From: Costus lasius
Taxonomy: Eukaryota; Streptophyta; Magnoliopsida; Zingiberales; Costaceae
Assembly: GCA_027563935.2 (NCBI GenBank)
Contig: JANVAS020000239.1
Span: 2,356,001 to 2,420,000 of the forward strand
Length of the DNA: 64,000 bases
Direction of reading: 5' to 3'
Shown here: in pieces, positions 12,683 through 24,030 of the stretch
Layout of the letters: each line of letters starts with the position of its first letter
How positions within the stretch are numbered: the first letter of the stretch is position 1
The notes under the pieces: model-generated
Database searches by the model: none
Seen by the model: the letters and a program-made list of their open reading frames with translations, nothing else
Told to the model about the DNA's origin: nothing
Translations under genes and position numbers: made by a program

Positions 12683-12694
12683 TGGTATCAGAGC
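12683..12694 (+). other. Primer binding site of element G
   Basis: TGGTATCAGAGC, complementary to initiator-Met tRNA, two bases after the LTR. Confidence 0.95.
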
Positions 12695-15600
12695 AGGCTT
12701 TATGCATGCTAATATGATTGCTATGTTTGCTCTTGTGATCCATGCTTGCGCAAGTGTTTAGATCTAATAGTTTCTTCAGGCGAAAATAAGATGTATACCT
12801 TGTTGGTGTCACATCCCGTTATCTTAACCCCAAACAAGCAACACAAGTCATAGAAAAACAGGATGTGATCATACAAGATCGATTCACATGCTAGGTAAAA
12901 CCAAGTTCAAGAAAACACGATCTGAAAATTTTTGAGAAATCCATTCAAAAATCTCCACGAATCATAATTTCACAAATGTACCTGCCACCACGCAATACTT
13001 GCACTAGACATATTCAAGTTCACATTTATATCAAATCCGATTGCAAAAATACCAATCGACTCAAAATGAGAACCAAAGTCACAATATCGATTTTATAAGT
13101 TCATAACTAACATCAATGATACCAAACACCGAAACCAGGCCAAAGCCCGCGGTGACACAAAAATCAAAATCTTAAAACTGCCACAACCGGCAACACAAGT
13201 TCACATAGTTCACATAGTTCGGCCACAACCGGCCCCAGATAATTAAGCACAAAAGTCTTATCACAACATCCATATAAAATGCTAACTGGTACTGCGCCCC
13301 TGCTCTACACTTGAAAATATTGAGGGAGTGAGCTACACAGCCCAGTGAGTGGATAGTCTCAAACGACCATCCATAACATACACTCAAAAATACATGCAGA
13401 TTATTTTAAAAACATTTAACAGAATATCATGTCAACATATAACAAAATTAAAGGACAGAACTCATATAAAACAATCAGGTGTAAACTGCTAAGACGTCAT
13501 TGTCACCAAAGAGTAACCAAGGTTCTAGAGTCATACTCTAAACCAACTAAACACACCAACCACTTAATTGACCTAGTTGTCCAGCATAATCAGTAGTGAC
13601 CATTATGGTCCAACCCGGCTTTGGCCTAAGCACTGGGAGAAGCCTGCAAATCACATGCAACATATATACATGGATAGTGTGTAGACTCAAGAGGTAATCA
13701 CCACCTAGTCAAGATGTGATACCTTGATCTACACCACCCCATAATCACAAAAATCTAAGCGTCTAAGAGTGATGACATCAAGAGGTGGCCCCTGTCCGAC
13801 CAAGACATGGCACTTTGCGTCTTATATCACTCGTTCTCCCAAAGGGTTCCTTAACTGGACAACACCAGACACATCTTATATCTTATTTCACAAAAGTGGA
13901 CTCCTAAGTGTCAACTAAACTCTAGGATAGTCATTTTTATCACAATAATCACATCAGGCAGGCTGAACAACAACCCCCTCACATATCACAATACAGGGCC
14001 GAAATCTCCAACCCTTAACATATCACAAATAGACTATCCCCTTGAGTACACAGTTACACTTAGCCTTAGTCCTAACCATTCATGACCACAACACATATTA
14101 TTCGAAAATCACATAACCACATAATATTCCAAAATCACATAACCACAGAATATTCAAAAATCACATAATCACATAATATTAAAAAATCACATAATCACAT
14201 AGTAGTGTAGTCCTCAGGTTTCATGCTGATTAGTTCAGTCTAACCTTGCTATGTTATCACCCAAGTTATCAATCAATATTTCATATCATTACTTTCTGCA
14301 TACACCATTCAATTAAAAATACATAATAATACAGAAAATTCACTAAATTTCGTTCACAATTAACATAAATGCAGAATATCCCATATTCATAGTTTTCTAC
14401 TAGTTCTGATAACAAAAGACAGAAATACCCCTAGTTCAAAGTTTAAGTCATACCAGAAAAGTTATCCAAAAATTTCGTAAAAATATTCATTACGTCCCTC
14501 ATGATCCCTAGATTCGTAATTTCAAGTTTTCCCCAATTTTAACTAGGAAATTTACCGAATTACCCCTAGGTCAATTTCAGTCAACAGAAACTTTTATTTC
14601 TAAAAATTCCCAAAAAAATACAGTAGAATCCTCATATACCTAATTTCATGAATATCAAGTTTTCCCCAATTTTTACCCATGCATTTGGACGTAACTTCAT
14701 GAAGAAGGGTCGAAATTCTCCTTCAAGCCCTAATTTTCATGCAATTGAAATTCTAAAGCTACATACATGTTTAATCAAGGTCCAATTTAGGATTAAGAGT
14801 CTTAAAAATGAAAAGCCCTAATTTTCATGCAAGCTAGGGTTTCGAAAATTTGGAAAGAAAACAAGGAAAACATGTACAATTGAAATTAAGAGATCATGCC
14901 ATACTCCTATGCATTAATCTTCTCTAAAACAAGCAATGCATCCAATTTTCGTGAACTAGGTGAAGGAGAACATCCACTCACTTTGAACCGTGAACACCAA
15001 GATGAAGATCTCTCCAAAAATTCGTCTAAAGCCTTGAAGTTCCACCAAATATCGCCACCAATGGAAGAGAAACACCACCAAACACCAAAGACGCCGGCCA
15101 AGGGAAGAAAGGAAGAGGAAGAAAGGAATTTCGCCTCCAAGCCTCCAAGAATCGCCCTAAGGTTTCTTCCAAGCCAAAAAAAATGCCAATTCTCCTACCC
15201 TAGCCGAAATTACCAACTTGAATTTTCGGTTTTTAAATTTTAAACCCGCTAACCAATTAATTCAAATAGGGTTTAACCCACTAACTAATTAATTCAAATT
15301 TTAAACCCAAAACCCATAGTTAACTAATTAATTTAACCATTAACTAACAATTAACCATTCACTTAAACGAAAATCCAATAAGGATTTAATTAATATCCAA
15401 TAAGGTCTAATTAATTAACCAATAAGCTCTAATTAATTAACTTAAAATTAACAACCAATAATTTTATTTAAATCAGAATAAAATATCACAGCCAATGATT
15501 TTATTTAAATCAAAAATAGTACTTACCAGGACTTAAGATCCTTGGATCTTACAGTTGGTGGCGCATGTTGTTTGTTTATGCTTTCGCATGACTTGTTGTT

Positions 15601-17200
15601 GGCGCTTGGTTCATGTTGTTTATCAAAACTTAACTTGCGCGCCTATGATTAGATCTAAGATGCGCCTATTGTAAACCCTTAGACGGGTTGATGGGGTTGA
15701 AAGCATCATCTAGTATAGATCAAATTAGTCTAATCAGACCATCTGACAGCCTAGATGGGTTGACCAGATAGCACCTGTGCGCAAGCACGAGGTGGCTATA
15801 GGTTGACTGCATCAAAGGCGTGTAGCGAGGTCTGGTTGAGACGACTAGTGAACACACATGAGTTAGGCCCGGGGTCACACCCGCTTGCCAGAACTCATGA
15901 GGGTTGTTCAGCCCTTGGCGCATGCATGGTTGACCATTAGGTCAACTCGAGTCAGTTAGGACTTGGTGCATGCAAGGGCAGTGGATCTGACTAGATTGAT
16001 GAGTGGATCCCTATCAATGGACCGTTGTAAGGTTGTAGGGCACATAAGAAAATTAAATTGATGCCAATGGGTTTTCAAAATTTTATTTTCTTTGTAATGG
16101 ATCACATGTTGATTGAATGATGCCATGATGCTTGTTTATTTAATCTTATGTGGGTTGCCCTTTTAATGTGTGCTGTGCTGGGGCCTGCGAGCCTGGTAAA
16201 TTATTATTTTTGTGATCTGCGAATCACATTTTTAATTAATTTATTCTATAATTGACCTGCGAGTCAAGCTTGTCTAGATAGATTAAAATGTATTTTAATT
16301 AGACAAGAGCACAAAAGCACACATCGCAGAGGAGCATTCAGCTGGTGGGCGCACCTGAGCTGCATTGAGCGCTAGGGCCCTGGGTTGGACCAGATGAGAT
16401 GCAAAAGACCCAAGAAGAGCAAGTGAAGACTTAAGTTGATTTAAGGTCTTACTTAGGCTCTATGGGCTTTTACCACATAAGATCCATGCTTTCTTTTATT
16501 TTCTAAATAATTAGAAATGCATGATTTATTTATCTTCTGCTATCACCATAGGATTTGCATGATAGTTAAGAAGATAAAAGACCGTTAAAATCCAACGCTA
16601 AAATATCAAGCACGTAATGCCTTCTGACGCGAAACCTCACTGTTCTGACTATCGTTGGAGCCGTGTTGTACCCACTCAGTGGGCACGTCCATCTATCTTC
16701 AGACGGTGTGTGATTTCACCTGCGTGTTACAGAGAAGGGATTTATCGCTTCTCGTTGCTCAGCATAGCACGTGGTGGTCCAGGGAGTAGGTCAGGTCAGC
16801 TTGACCATGTAGGCTACATATGGGGCATATGGTAGCTACATGGAGGCAGCCATCTGTGGGGTCAGAGACTGTGTTGTACCAACTCAGTTGGCACAGTCTG
16901 CTGGATTGCCCAGATGAAGGGGAATCGCACGGGTTAGCGATTGGTAGGGACTGCCTACCAGAAATTAGTGCTTGTACTCTCTGTGCATCTTATCTCGCCT
17001 GAGCGGGACGCGGAGACCAAGTATGAAATCTGGATCCCATCTCACTAAAAGAGTGTTACTCTTTCGGACTGTTTTAATGGATTTTACAGTCAGATAAAAT
17101 AGTGAGAAAAGAATCTTTCTTAAGTCCTGGATTGATTCTAAACATTGATACTGACCTTGCTGTTCTTGCATTGTTGTAGATTCCTGCAGCAACGAACACC
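12695..17200 (+). other. Untranslated leader of element G, split by solo LTR M
   Basis: Non-coding stretch between primer site and gag, about 1.75 kb after removal of M. It holds three short inverted repeats: CCCACTCAGTGGG at 16671-16683, CCAACTCAGTTGG at 16879-16891 and CGCCTGAGCG at 16996-17005. The last bases before the ATG (TTGTTGTAG, then TTCCTGCAG) resemble plant intron acceptors. Compared with F, E and C this leader lacks a tRNA-like module of about 56 bp at about 16340. The open frames at 16617-16835 and 16820-17002 are not preserved across copies. Confidence 0.8.
12807..15553 (-). mobile_element. Solo gypsy LTR (M) in the leader of G
   Basis: A 2747-bp LTR with no internal region, bounded by TGTCACATCC and GATCTTACA and flanked by identical GTTGG at 12802-12806 and 15554-15558. 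Orientation is taken from similarity to the LTR of J (same order of the GAGCTAC...CAGTGAGT and GTGGCCCCTGTCC...GTGGCAC blocks). Solo LTRs arise by recombination between the two LTRs of a full element. Open frames inside it, including 14896-15243, have no recognisable domain. Confidence 0.93.
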
Positions 17201-20200
17201 ATGAGCTTCAATGTGCGATCCCTACTGGAAAGGGAGAAGTTTGCTGGGTCAAACTTCTCAGACTGGTTCGGACACCTTAAGATCGTTCTTAAGGCTGAGA
17301 GGAAACTGTATCTCCTCGAGACGGCTATACCGCCTCAACCCGCTGCGAACGCCGCAAGGGCGGTTCGCGATGCCTATGAAAAGCATGTCAATGATAGCAT
17401 TGATGTTGCTTGCCTGATGCTAGCGTCTATGACGCCACCGCTGCAGCGTCAGCATGAGGATATGTCTGCTATAGAAATTATAGCAAACCTCAAGATGCTA
17501 TATGCTGCACAGGCGAGGACTGAACGCTATAATCTGACCAAGCTTTTCTTTCAGAGCAAACTGGCTGAAGGGAGTCCAGTGGGAGCTCATGTGCTCAAGA
17601 TGATTGGGCACAAGGAGGCTCTGGAGAAACTGGGGCATACCATCAATCAGGAGCTTGCTGTAGACATTATTCTGCAGTCTCTCTCGGCCTCCTTCGATGC
17701 GTTCATTATTAATTTTAATATGAACAAGATCGACTGTACTCCGGCAGAGTTGCTTAATATGCTCTTGACTACGGAGGAGACTCTGAAGGGAAAGCCTTCA
17801 ACCTCTGTCTTAATGGTTCCTTCTAGGAACAAGAAGAAGGGGAAGAAGGGCAAAGCCCCTGTCAAGAACTACAGTAAGGCTCTGAAACAAAAGGTGAAGT
17901 GGTCAAAGGACAACAGATGTTTCCACTGTGGCCAGCTGGGTCACTGGAAAAAGGACTGTAAAGCGCTCCAAGGAGACAAGAAGGGAAGCATCGCTTCTGG
18001 CTCAGGTATATTTGTGACTGAAGTCATGATATCCTCTTCTTCTATTTCATGGGTGTTGGACACTGCATGTGGAGTTCACATTTGTTCAAATGTACAGGAA
18101 CTCAAGAGAAGAAGACAGGTGGGACAGCATGAGGTGGACCTACGAGTTGGAAACGGGGCACGGGTTGCTGCTGTTGCTGTAGGGGATTATTACATCTCAT
18201 TACCATCTGGCATTGTATTAGAATTAAACAATTGTTACTTTGTACCCAGTATTACCAAAAATATTATCTCTATTCCTGCTCTTGTCAGGAAAGGGTTTTC
18301 CTTTGAATGCAAGATTTCAAAGTGTTATCTTACTCTTGATAATATTGTTTATGCTACTGGTTCAATTAACAATGGGTTATTCATGTTGGACATGGAATAT
18401 TCTATACAAAACATTGATAATAAGAAAGCCAAGTATGCTGATGACAGCACCTTGCTATGGCATAGTCGTTTAGGCCATATTAACAAGAAACGCATTAAGC
18501 GGTTGCATGATCATGGACTGCTGGGATCATTCTCCTACGAGGAGATTGATACATGCAAAGCTTGTTTAATGGGTAAAATGACGAAGTCTCCTTTTCTTAA
18601 CAAAGGTCAAAGGGCTTCAGGTTTACTTGACCTTATACACAGTGATGTGTGTGGGCCGTTTAGTAAACATGCCAGAGGTGGCTATTCGTACTTCATTACC
18701 TTTACTGATGATTTCAGTAGATACGGGTATGTCTATCTGATGAGGCATAAGAGTGAATCTTTTGACAAGTTCAAAGAGTTCAAGAATGAAGTACAGAATC
18801 AGCTAGGCCGAAATATCAAGACACTTCATTCTGATCGAGGTGGAGAATACCTAAGTCGAGAGTTTACTGACTATCTGAAGGAGTGTGGGATTATCTCACA
18901 GCTCACTCCACCAGGAACACTGCAATGGAATGGTGTGTCCGAGAGGAGAAATAGAACGTTACTTGATATGGTTCGTTCTATGTTGAGTCAGGCTACTCTA
19001 CCTTACTCCTTTTGGGGATTTGCACTGGAAATAGCTGCAAAGGTACTAAACCGAGTGCCATCCAAGGCCGTTTCAAAGACTCCGTATGAGTTATGGTATG
19101 GGAAACAGCCTAGCTTGACATTTATTAAGATCTGGGGTTGCGAGGCTTATGTCAAAAAGCTCGCCTCTGGGAAACTGGAGAGCAGATCTGAGAAATGCAT
19201 CTTTGTCGGTTACCCTAAGGAAACTAAGGGTTATTATTTCTACGATCCCAAAGAGAACAAGGTATTTGTTGCTCGGACGGCCATTTTTCTTGAGAAGGAG
19301 TTTCTTCTGCAAGAGGCCAGTGGGAGAGAAATAAAGCTGGATGAGAATCCAGAGGAAGGACAAAGTAGTCAAGCACAGTTGGATGAGCCTGAGCCGGTAG
19401 ATCAGGTTACTGAACAACCTGAGGCTCAGATATCATGGGAACCGCGAAGATCGGGAAGGATCCGTCGACAGCCTGAGCGCTATGACGGAGTCTACATCAT
19501 TGATAATGATGAACCCCTTACTTATGCGGATGCGGTCAGTGGACCGGAGTCAGCTAGATGGCTTGAAGCTATGCGAGCCGAGATGGACTCCATGTCAGAT
19601 AACCAAGTCTGGGATTTGGTTGATCCGCCTCCGGGAGTAATCCCTATAGGCTGTAAATGGATCTTCAAGAAGAAGATTGACATGGATGGTAACGTGGTTA
19701 CCTATAAAGGCAGGCTAGTAGCGAAAGGTTTCAAACAAATCTACGGGATAGATTATGATGAAACTTTCTCTCCTGTAGCCATGTTTAAGTCTATTCGGAT
19801 TCTCTTCGCGATAGCTGCATATTACGATTATGAGATCTGGCAAATGGATGTGAAGACGACTTTCCTTAATGAAAAACTGGATGAGGATGTGTATATGACA
19901 CAACCTGAAGGTTTCACTAATCCATCAGATCGTCATAAAATATGCAAATTAAAGAAGTCCATTTATGGACTTAAACAAGCATCTAGAAGCTGGAATATTT
20001 GTTTTGATAAATCAATCTCTGAGTTTGGTTTCATCAAGAACGAAGATGACCCGTGTGTATATAAGAGGTTTAGTGGGAGCGTGATTACTTTCCTAGTCCT
20101 CTACGTCGATGATATCTTAATCATTGGAAACGATATTCCTGAACTGCATGCAGTTAAAGCATGGTTAGGAAAATGTTTTCAGATGAAAGATCTAGGAGAA

Positions 20201-21085
20201 GCAGCCTATGTGTTAGGTGTGAAGATCTACAGGGATAGATCTAAGAGGCTTCTCGGGCTGTGCCAGAGTACTTACATCGATAAAGTCCTGGAGAGATTCC
20301 ATTTAGAGAATTCTAAAAGAGGATATCTTCCAGTCAGACATGGTCTGAATCTTTCGAAGAGTCAGTGTCCACAAACACAGACTGAGAAAGATGAAATGGA
20401 CAATACGCCTTATGCTACGGCTATTGGATCCATTATGTATGCGATGTTGTGTACTCGCCCAGACGTCGCTTACGGGTTAGGTGTGACCAGTCGATTCCAA
20501 AGTAATCCAGGTCAGGCACACTGGATTGCAGTCAAGAACATTTTGAAATATCTGCGGAGGACCAAAGATATGTTCTTGATATATGGTGGTCAGGAAGAAC
20601 TCAGTATTGAAGGATATACTGACGCTTCGTTCCAGTCGGACCAGGATGATTTCCGATCGCAATCAGGCTATGTTTTTAGCTTGAATGGAGGAGCAGTGGT
20701 GTGGAAAAGTTTCAAACAGTCTATTGTTGCTGATTCCACAACAGAAGCCGAGTATGTTGCAGCCTCGGAAGCATCCAAGGAGGCAGTGTGGATTCGTAAG
20801 TTCATTCAGGAACTTGGTGTCGTTCCTTCGAGTGCAGATCCTTTGGTTATCTTCTGTGATAACACTGGAGCTATAGCACAAGCAAAGGAACCACGGTCGC
20901 ACCAGAAGTCCAAGCACATACAGAGACGGTTTCACTTGATCCGGGAGATCATTGATCGTGGCAAGATCAAAATCTGCAAGGTTCATACAGATGACAATCT
21001 GGCTGACCCGCTTACCAAGCCTCTGGCGCAGCAGAAGCATGAGAAGCACTGTAATAATATGGGTTTGAGATTTCTCAACCATTAG
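17201..21085 (+). CDS. Copia element G: gag-pol polyprotein, uninterrupted
   Basis: 1294 residues from ATG to TAG. Domains in order: Gag with zinc knuckle CFHCGQLGHWKKDC at about 240-253; aspartic protease with LDTACGVHIC at about 287; integrase zinc finger (LWHSRLGHIN...CKACLMGK) from about 421 and a D, D, E core near 482, 545 and 581 (HSDVCG, HSDRGGEY, SERRNRT); reverse transcriptase with YVDDI at about 968-972; RNase H from about 1138 to the end. The product is one precursor that builds the particle and copies the element. No stops are present, but several residues that agree in the other copies differ here: TTFLNEK where D has TAFLNGN just after the first RT aspartate, Leu for Pro in the TPQWNGVSE stretch, and Lys for Glu in FDKSI. 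The enzyme may therefore be impaired despite the open frame. Confidence 0.96.
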   Translation: MSFNVRSLLEREKFAGSNFSDWFGHLKIVLKAERKLYLLETAIPPQPAANAARAVRDAYEKHVNDSIDVACLMLASMTPPLQRQHEDMSAIEIIANLKMLYAAQARTERYNLTKLFFQSKLAEGSPVGAHVLKMIGHKEALEKLGHTINQELAVDIILQSLSASFDAFIINFNMNKIDCTPAELLNMLLTTEETLKGKPSTSVLMVPSRNKKKGKKGKAPVKNYSKALKQKVKWSKDNRCFHCGQLGHWKKDCKALQGDKKGSIASGSGIFVTEVMISSSSISWVLDTACGVHICSNVQELKRRRQVGQHEVDLRVGNGARVAAVAVGDYYISLPSGIVLELNNCYFVPSITKNIISIPALVRKGFSFECKISKCYLTLDNIVYATGSINNGLFMLDMEYSIQNIDNKKAKYADDSTLLWHSRLGHINKKRIKRLHDHGLLGSFSYEEIDTCKACLMGKMTKSPFLNKGQRASGLLDLIHSDVCGPFSKHARGGYSYFITFTDDFSRYGYVYLMRHKSESFDKFKEFKNEVQNQLGRNIKTLHSDRGGEYLSREFTDYLKECGIISQLTPPGTLQWNGVSERRNRTLLDMVRSMLSQATLPYSFWGFALEIAAKVLNRVPSKAVSKTPYELWYGKQPSLTFIKIWGCEAYVKKLASGKLESRSEKCIFVGYPKETKGYYFYDPKENKVFVARTAIFLEKEFLLQEASGREIKLDENPEEGQSSQAQLDEPEPVDQVTEQPEAQISWEPRRSGRIRRQPERYDGVYIIDNDEPLTYADAVSGPESARWLEAMRAEMDSMSDNQVWDLVDPPPGVIPIGCKWIFKKKIDMDGNVVTYKGRLVAKGFKQIYGIDYDETFSPVAMFKSIRILFAIAAYYDYEIWQMDVKTTFLNEKLDEDVYMTQPEGFTNPSDRHKICKLKKSIYGLKQASRSWNICFDKSISEFGFIKNEDDPCVYKRFSGSVITFLVLYVDDILIIGNDIPELHAVKAWLGKCFQMKDLGEAAYVLGVKIYRDRSKRLLGLCQSTYIDKVLERFHLENSKRGYLPVRHGLNLSKSQCPQTQTEKDEMDNTPYATAIGSIMYAMLCTRPDVAYGLGVTSRFQSNPGQAHWIAVKNILKYLRRTKDMFLIYGGQEELSIEGYTDASFQSDQDDFRSQSGYVFSLNGGAVVWKSFKQSIVADSTTEAEYVAASEASKEAVWIRKFIQELGVVPSSADPLVIFCDNTGAIAQAKEPRSHQKSKHIQRRFHLIREIIDRGKIKICKVHTDDNLADPLTKPLAQQKHEKHCNNMGLRFLNH

Positions 21086-21088
21086 ATT

Positions 21089-21105
21089 AAGTGCAAGTGG
21101 GAGAT
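21089..21105 (+). other. Polypurine tract of element G
   Basis: Same GTGGGAGAT-ending tract as in A, C, D and E, abutting the 3' LTR. Confidence 0.85.
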
Positions 21106-22777
21106 TGTTGGGGTATGCCCGTAAAGGCTAATGTTTGAGGCCTTGGGATTGTATCAGTATCATGTATAAACTCTTATGTTTATAAAGGCAATGGTTGTTA
21201 TTCAGTATGTTACATTGTCTGCTGCAATAAGTGTGCTTCTGAATAATGTCTCAATGCTGTTCAGCTAGGCTGACATGCTGTAATGTCCTTAGTCGAGATA
21301 TCTTGGTGAACATGAGACAGCCTTGATATGATTGAGACTAATATGTGTTCTAATCTTATAGGATGCTTCGAGCATGGAATAAGATGTAGACTCATGGGTG
21401 CATTGGATGTACTGGACAGACCCTACTAGGATATTCAATTGCTTGTCACAATGTGAATAATCCTTGTTTGCAACAAGTGGCACATGTCCTTTGACTTGAG
21501 ATCACTTGTGTTTCTAAATGATGATTGTCATTGTTTTGAGGTAGTTCAATATCATTTGAAATATAATGGTTATAGACTATCTTGGATAATGATTATGATT
21601 CAGGTTAGGGCACTAGTGATAGATATAGGATTGCCGTCTCCTTGTTGAAGGAGTGTGATGTTCTATAGGGGCCCCCTAGATGAGATGATTGAGAAAGTGT
21701 ATGGCCATACCCAGGTGACTATGTTCATCTGATCTAATCATGCTCATCATATTGGAGCTACAAGCTTGACACGCTTGTCCAATAAGAACATCCAGTGGCA
21801 AAGGAAATATGCATGCCTTGTGAGTTGGATTCACACTTGTGCTGTGGTTTGGGTGTAGTCTTGGAAGACTCTTTCCTTTATATCGGGAGACAGTGATGTG
21901 TTGCTAGATACCCCTCACTAGTCGTGATAACGTAAGTTATCATTACCGACATTTAAAGGAAACCCTCAGGGTCACACAATTTGGTGATATGGCTTTCTTG
22001 AGTCAGATCGTGTGGACTGAATTGTTTTGATTCAGTTTAAAGGAGTTTGAACTCTGATTGTAAGTGAGATCGGGTCTGGTCATGTTTGATTGATTAGGGC
22101 TTGAGATCGGTAAGATTCGATCGAGAGTAGTGATGCTAGATCGGTGAGATCAAAGGCATCAAGAGATGAACGGTTAGATCTTGAACCATTTGGTTCAGAG
22201 AGATCTAGACCATGGCTTGGGCTGGTTTGGTTTGGTCTTTGTACCAAACGCATTGAACCGGTTCACACATGTGTGAACGCATGGTTCATGATGAAAACGT
22301 TTTTGGGCGGTTTGCATGGATTTAGGCGCATGGCTTCATGACTTTCCATAATTGGAAGTCATGTAACGCCACTTAACTTGTAAACGCCAAAACGCATTTC
22401 GGTTCTGATTTTGTGTGGCCGATCCACTCTCGTGTAGATGGGAGTTCACGCAAGCAAGTGGGAGAGCTTCATCGCCCTAGCAAAGATCTCATCTTCTCCA
22501 CACAAGGACAACTTGGCACTTTTGCTAGCACAAGAGGTGCGCAAGAAGGAAGTCTTCATCACTTTGGTGTGTGTCTTCTTTGCAGAAGATCCCCTTCGAT
22601 CTTTACTTCCAAGTCGCCATCCACTCATGGCTATGGTATGAATTACTTCTTATCTATACAAGTTATGATGTTGATCATATGGCATGCAAAAGATCCCAAC
22701 AAACCCTATGCTTCTTCCGCAATTCATGATATGCGCCTACTTAGGGTTTCGCCCCCCTCTTGAAAGGGGTTTCTTCA
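21106..22777 (+). repeat. 3' LTR of copia element G
   Basis: 1672 bp, about 99% identical to the 5' LTR by eye. It lacks 13 bp near 22255 where TGAACCG-type repeats flank the gap. TATAAAGG lies at 21181-21188 and the GNRA-loop hairpin at 21926-21941. Confidence 0.93.
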
Positions 22778-22782
22778 GGAGA

Positions 22783-23327
22783 CCACTGAGAAAATACATG
22801 TGATAAAGGATAAACTAAAAGTTGCTCAAAGCCGCCAAAAGAGTTATGCAGACAATAGAAGAAGGGAACTTAAGTTTCAAGTTAGTGATCATGTTTTTGT
22901 AAAGATTTCTCCTTCTAAAGGTGTTATGAGGTTTGGGAAGAAGGGGAAGCTAAGCCCAAGATTTATTGGACCTTTTGAAATTCTTGAAAGGGTTGGCTCG
23001 GTTGCTTATAGAATTGCTTTACCACTATCCTTGGTTCATGTTCATAATGTGTTCCATGTTTCCATGTTGAGGAAGTATCATCATGATCCATCGCATGTCA
23101 TTGAGCATGAGCCTATTCAGATTGAAGAAGACCTATCTTATGTTGAAAGACCCATAAGAATTGTGGATAGGAAGGAAAAGATCTTGAGAAACCGGGTTAT
23201 ACCCCTTGTGAAGGTTATTTGCCAACATCACTCAATTGAAGAGCCAACTTGGGAATTAGAGGCTTATATGAAAAAAATCCATCCATATCTTTTTGATAAT
23301 CAAGGTAATGCAACTTTAGGGGACTAA
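22783..23327 (+). pseudogene. Gypsy element L: integrase C-terminus with chromodomain-like tail, second part
   Basis: This continues the reading of 9883-10994 in register: the codons before G give DGVQ and those after give TTEKIHVIKDKLKVAQSRQK. Typical integrase C-terminal motifs follow (YADNRRRELKFQVSDHVFVK, LSPRFIGPFEIL, VHNVFHVSMLRKY), then a tail HHSIEEPTWELEAYMKKIHP that resembles the end of a chromovirus chromodomain. No stop occurs in this half before 23327. In chromoviruses the C-terminal module helps target integration to chromatin. The whole gene is inactive because of the stops in the first half and the insertion of G. Confidence 0.92.
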
Positions 23328-23333
23328 AGCTCT

Positions 23334-23349
23334 TTTGAGGAGGGAGAGA
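23334..23349 (+). other. Polypurine tract of gypsy L
   Basis: GAGGAGGGAGAGA immediately before the TGTAATACCC start of the LTR. Confidence 0.8.
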
Positions 23350-24030
23350 TGTAATACCCTAAAATTTATGAACCCCTTATGATGGTATGCCAATAATGAA
23401 TTTAGTAAATCATATCCCTTGCTTAATTAAGCATGCTTGAAATCTTGAAATTTTTGTAGGGTGAAGATGGTATCTTGGTATTATGGGCTTAAATCTCCTT
23501 GTTGGAGTCTTAAGGGGTATTTTTGGAAACAACTTACCAACTAAGCCTTGGAGAGTGATATTATTGTAAAGCAAAATCATGAAGGGGGCTGGTCACGCTT
23601 TTGCTGGGATAAGCCCTAGTTCAGCTGCCAACAAGAGGATGGGATTGGAGAAGGACTTTCAACACATTTAGGCAAGTAATCTTGCTCTTCCTTTTAATAA
23701 ATCTAGTTCTTCCCTTCATATTCTAGATAACTTCATGTCCTTGTGTCTTATGATTTCGATTTGGATCTTAGATCTTGTGTTTTCTGTTCTATGGAGTCGA
23801 ATCTAAAAATGCGTGATGATTATGAAATGTTGGTTCCGCTGAGATTGTAGTCGCTTGCCTGACCTTGCTCTGAGTTAACCCCAATATCTCATGACCTATC
23901 GATCCAAATCGCACGTAACAAATTTTGTATGAAACTAGATTAATTCCGCTTTAATTTGAATGTGACATCGACCATATCTGAGCTGTATTCATGTTTCAAT
24001 CTGTATTGTTATCAAGCCATACAAAATCAG

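Larger units (their letters stand above)
10995..22777 (+). mobile_element. Copia element G, complete, nested in gypsy L and carrying a solo LTR
   Basis: The boundaries are proven by identical 5-bp flanks GGAGA at 10990-10994 and 22778-22782 and by TG...CA ends. Order: LTR, primer site, leader (interrupted by solo LTR M), uninterrupted gag-pol, polypurine tract, LTR. Without M and its duplicated target the element is about 9031 bp. By eye the two LTRs differ by about 16 substitutions, one 13-bp gap and one 1-bp gap, making G older than D and E. Confidence 0.95.

Noticed and set aside
14896..15243. 115-codon open frame in solo LTR M
   Set aside because: Lies inside a gypsy LTR, low-complexity Lys/Pro-rich content, no domain, and no match in the J LTR.
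20663..21082. Antisense open frames opposite RNase H (also at 444-806, 40252-40695, 51146-51508)
   Set aside because: They mirror a real coding region whose codon pattern leaves the opposite strand open. Content follows the sense protein.
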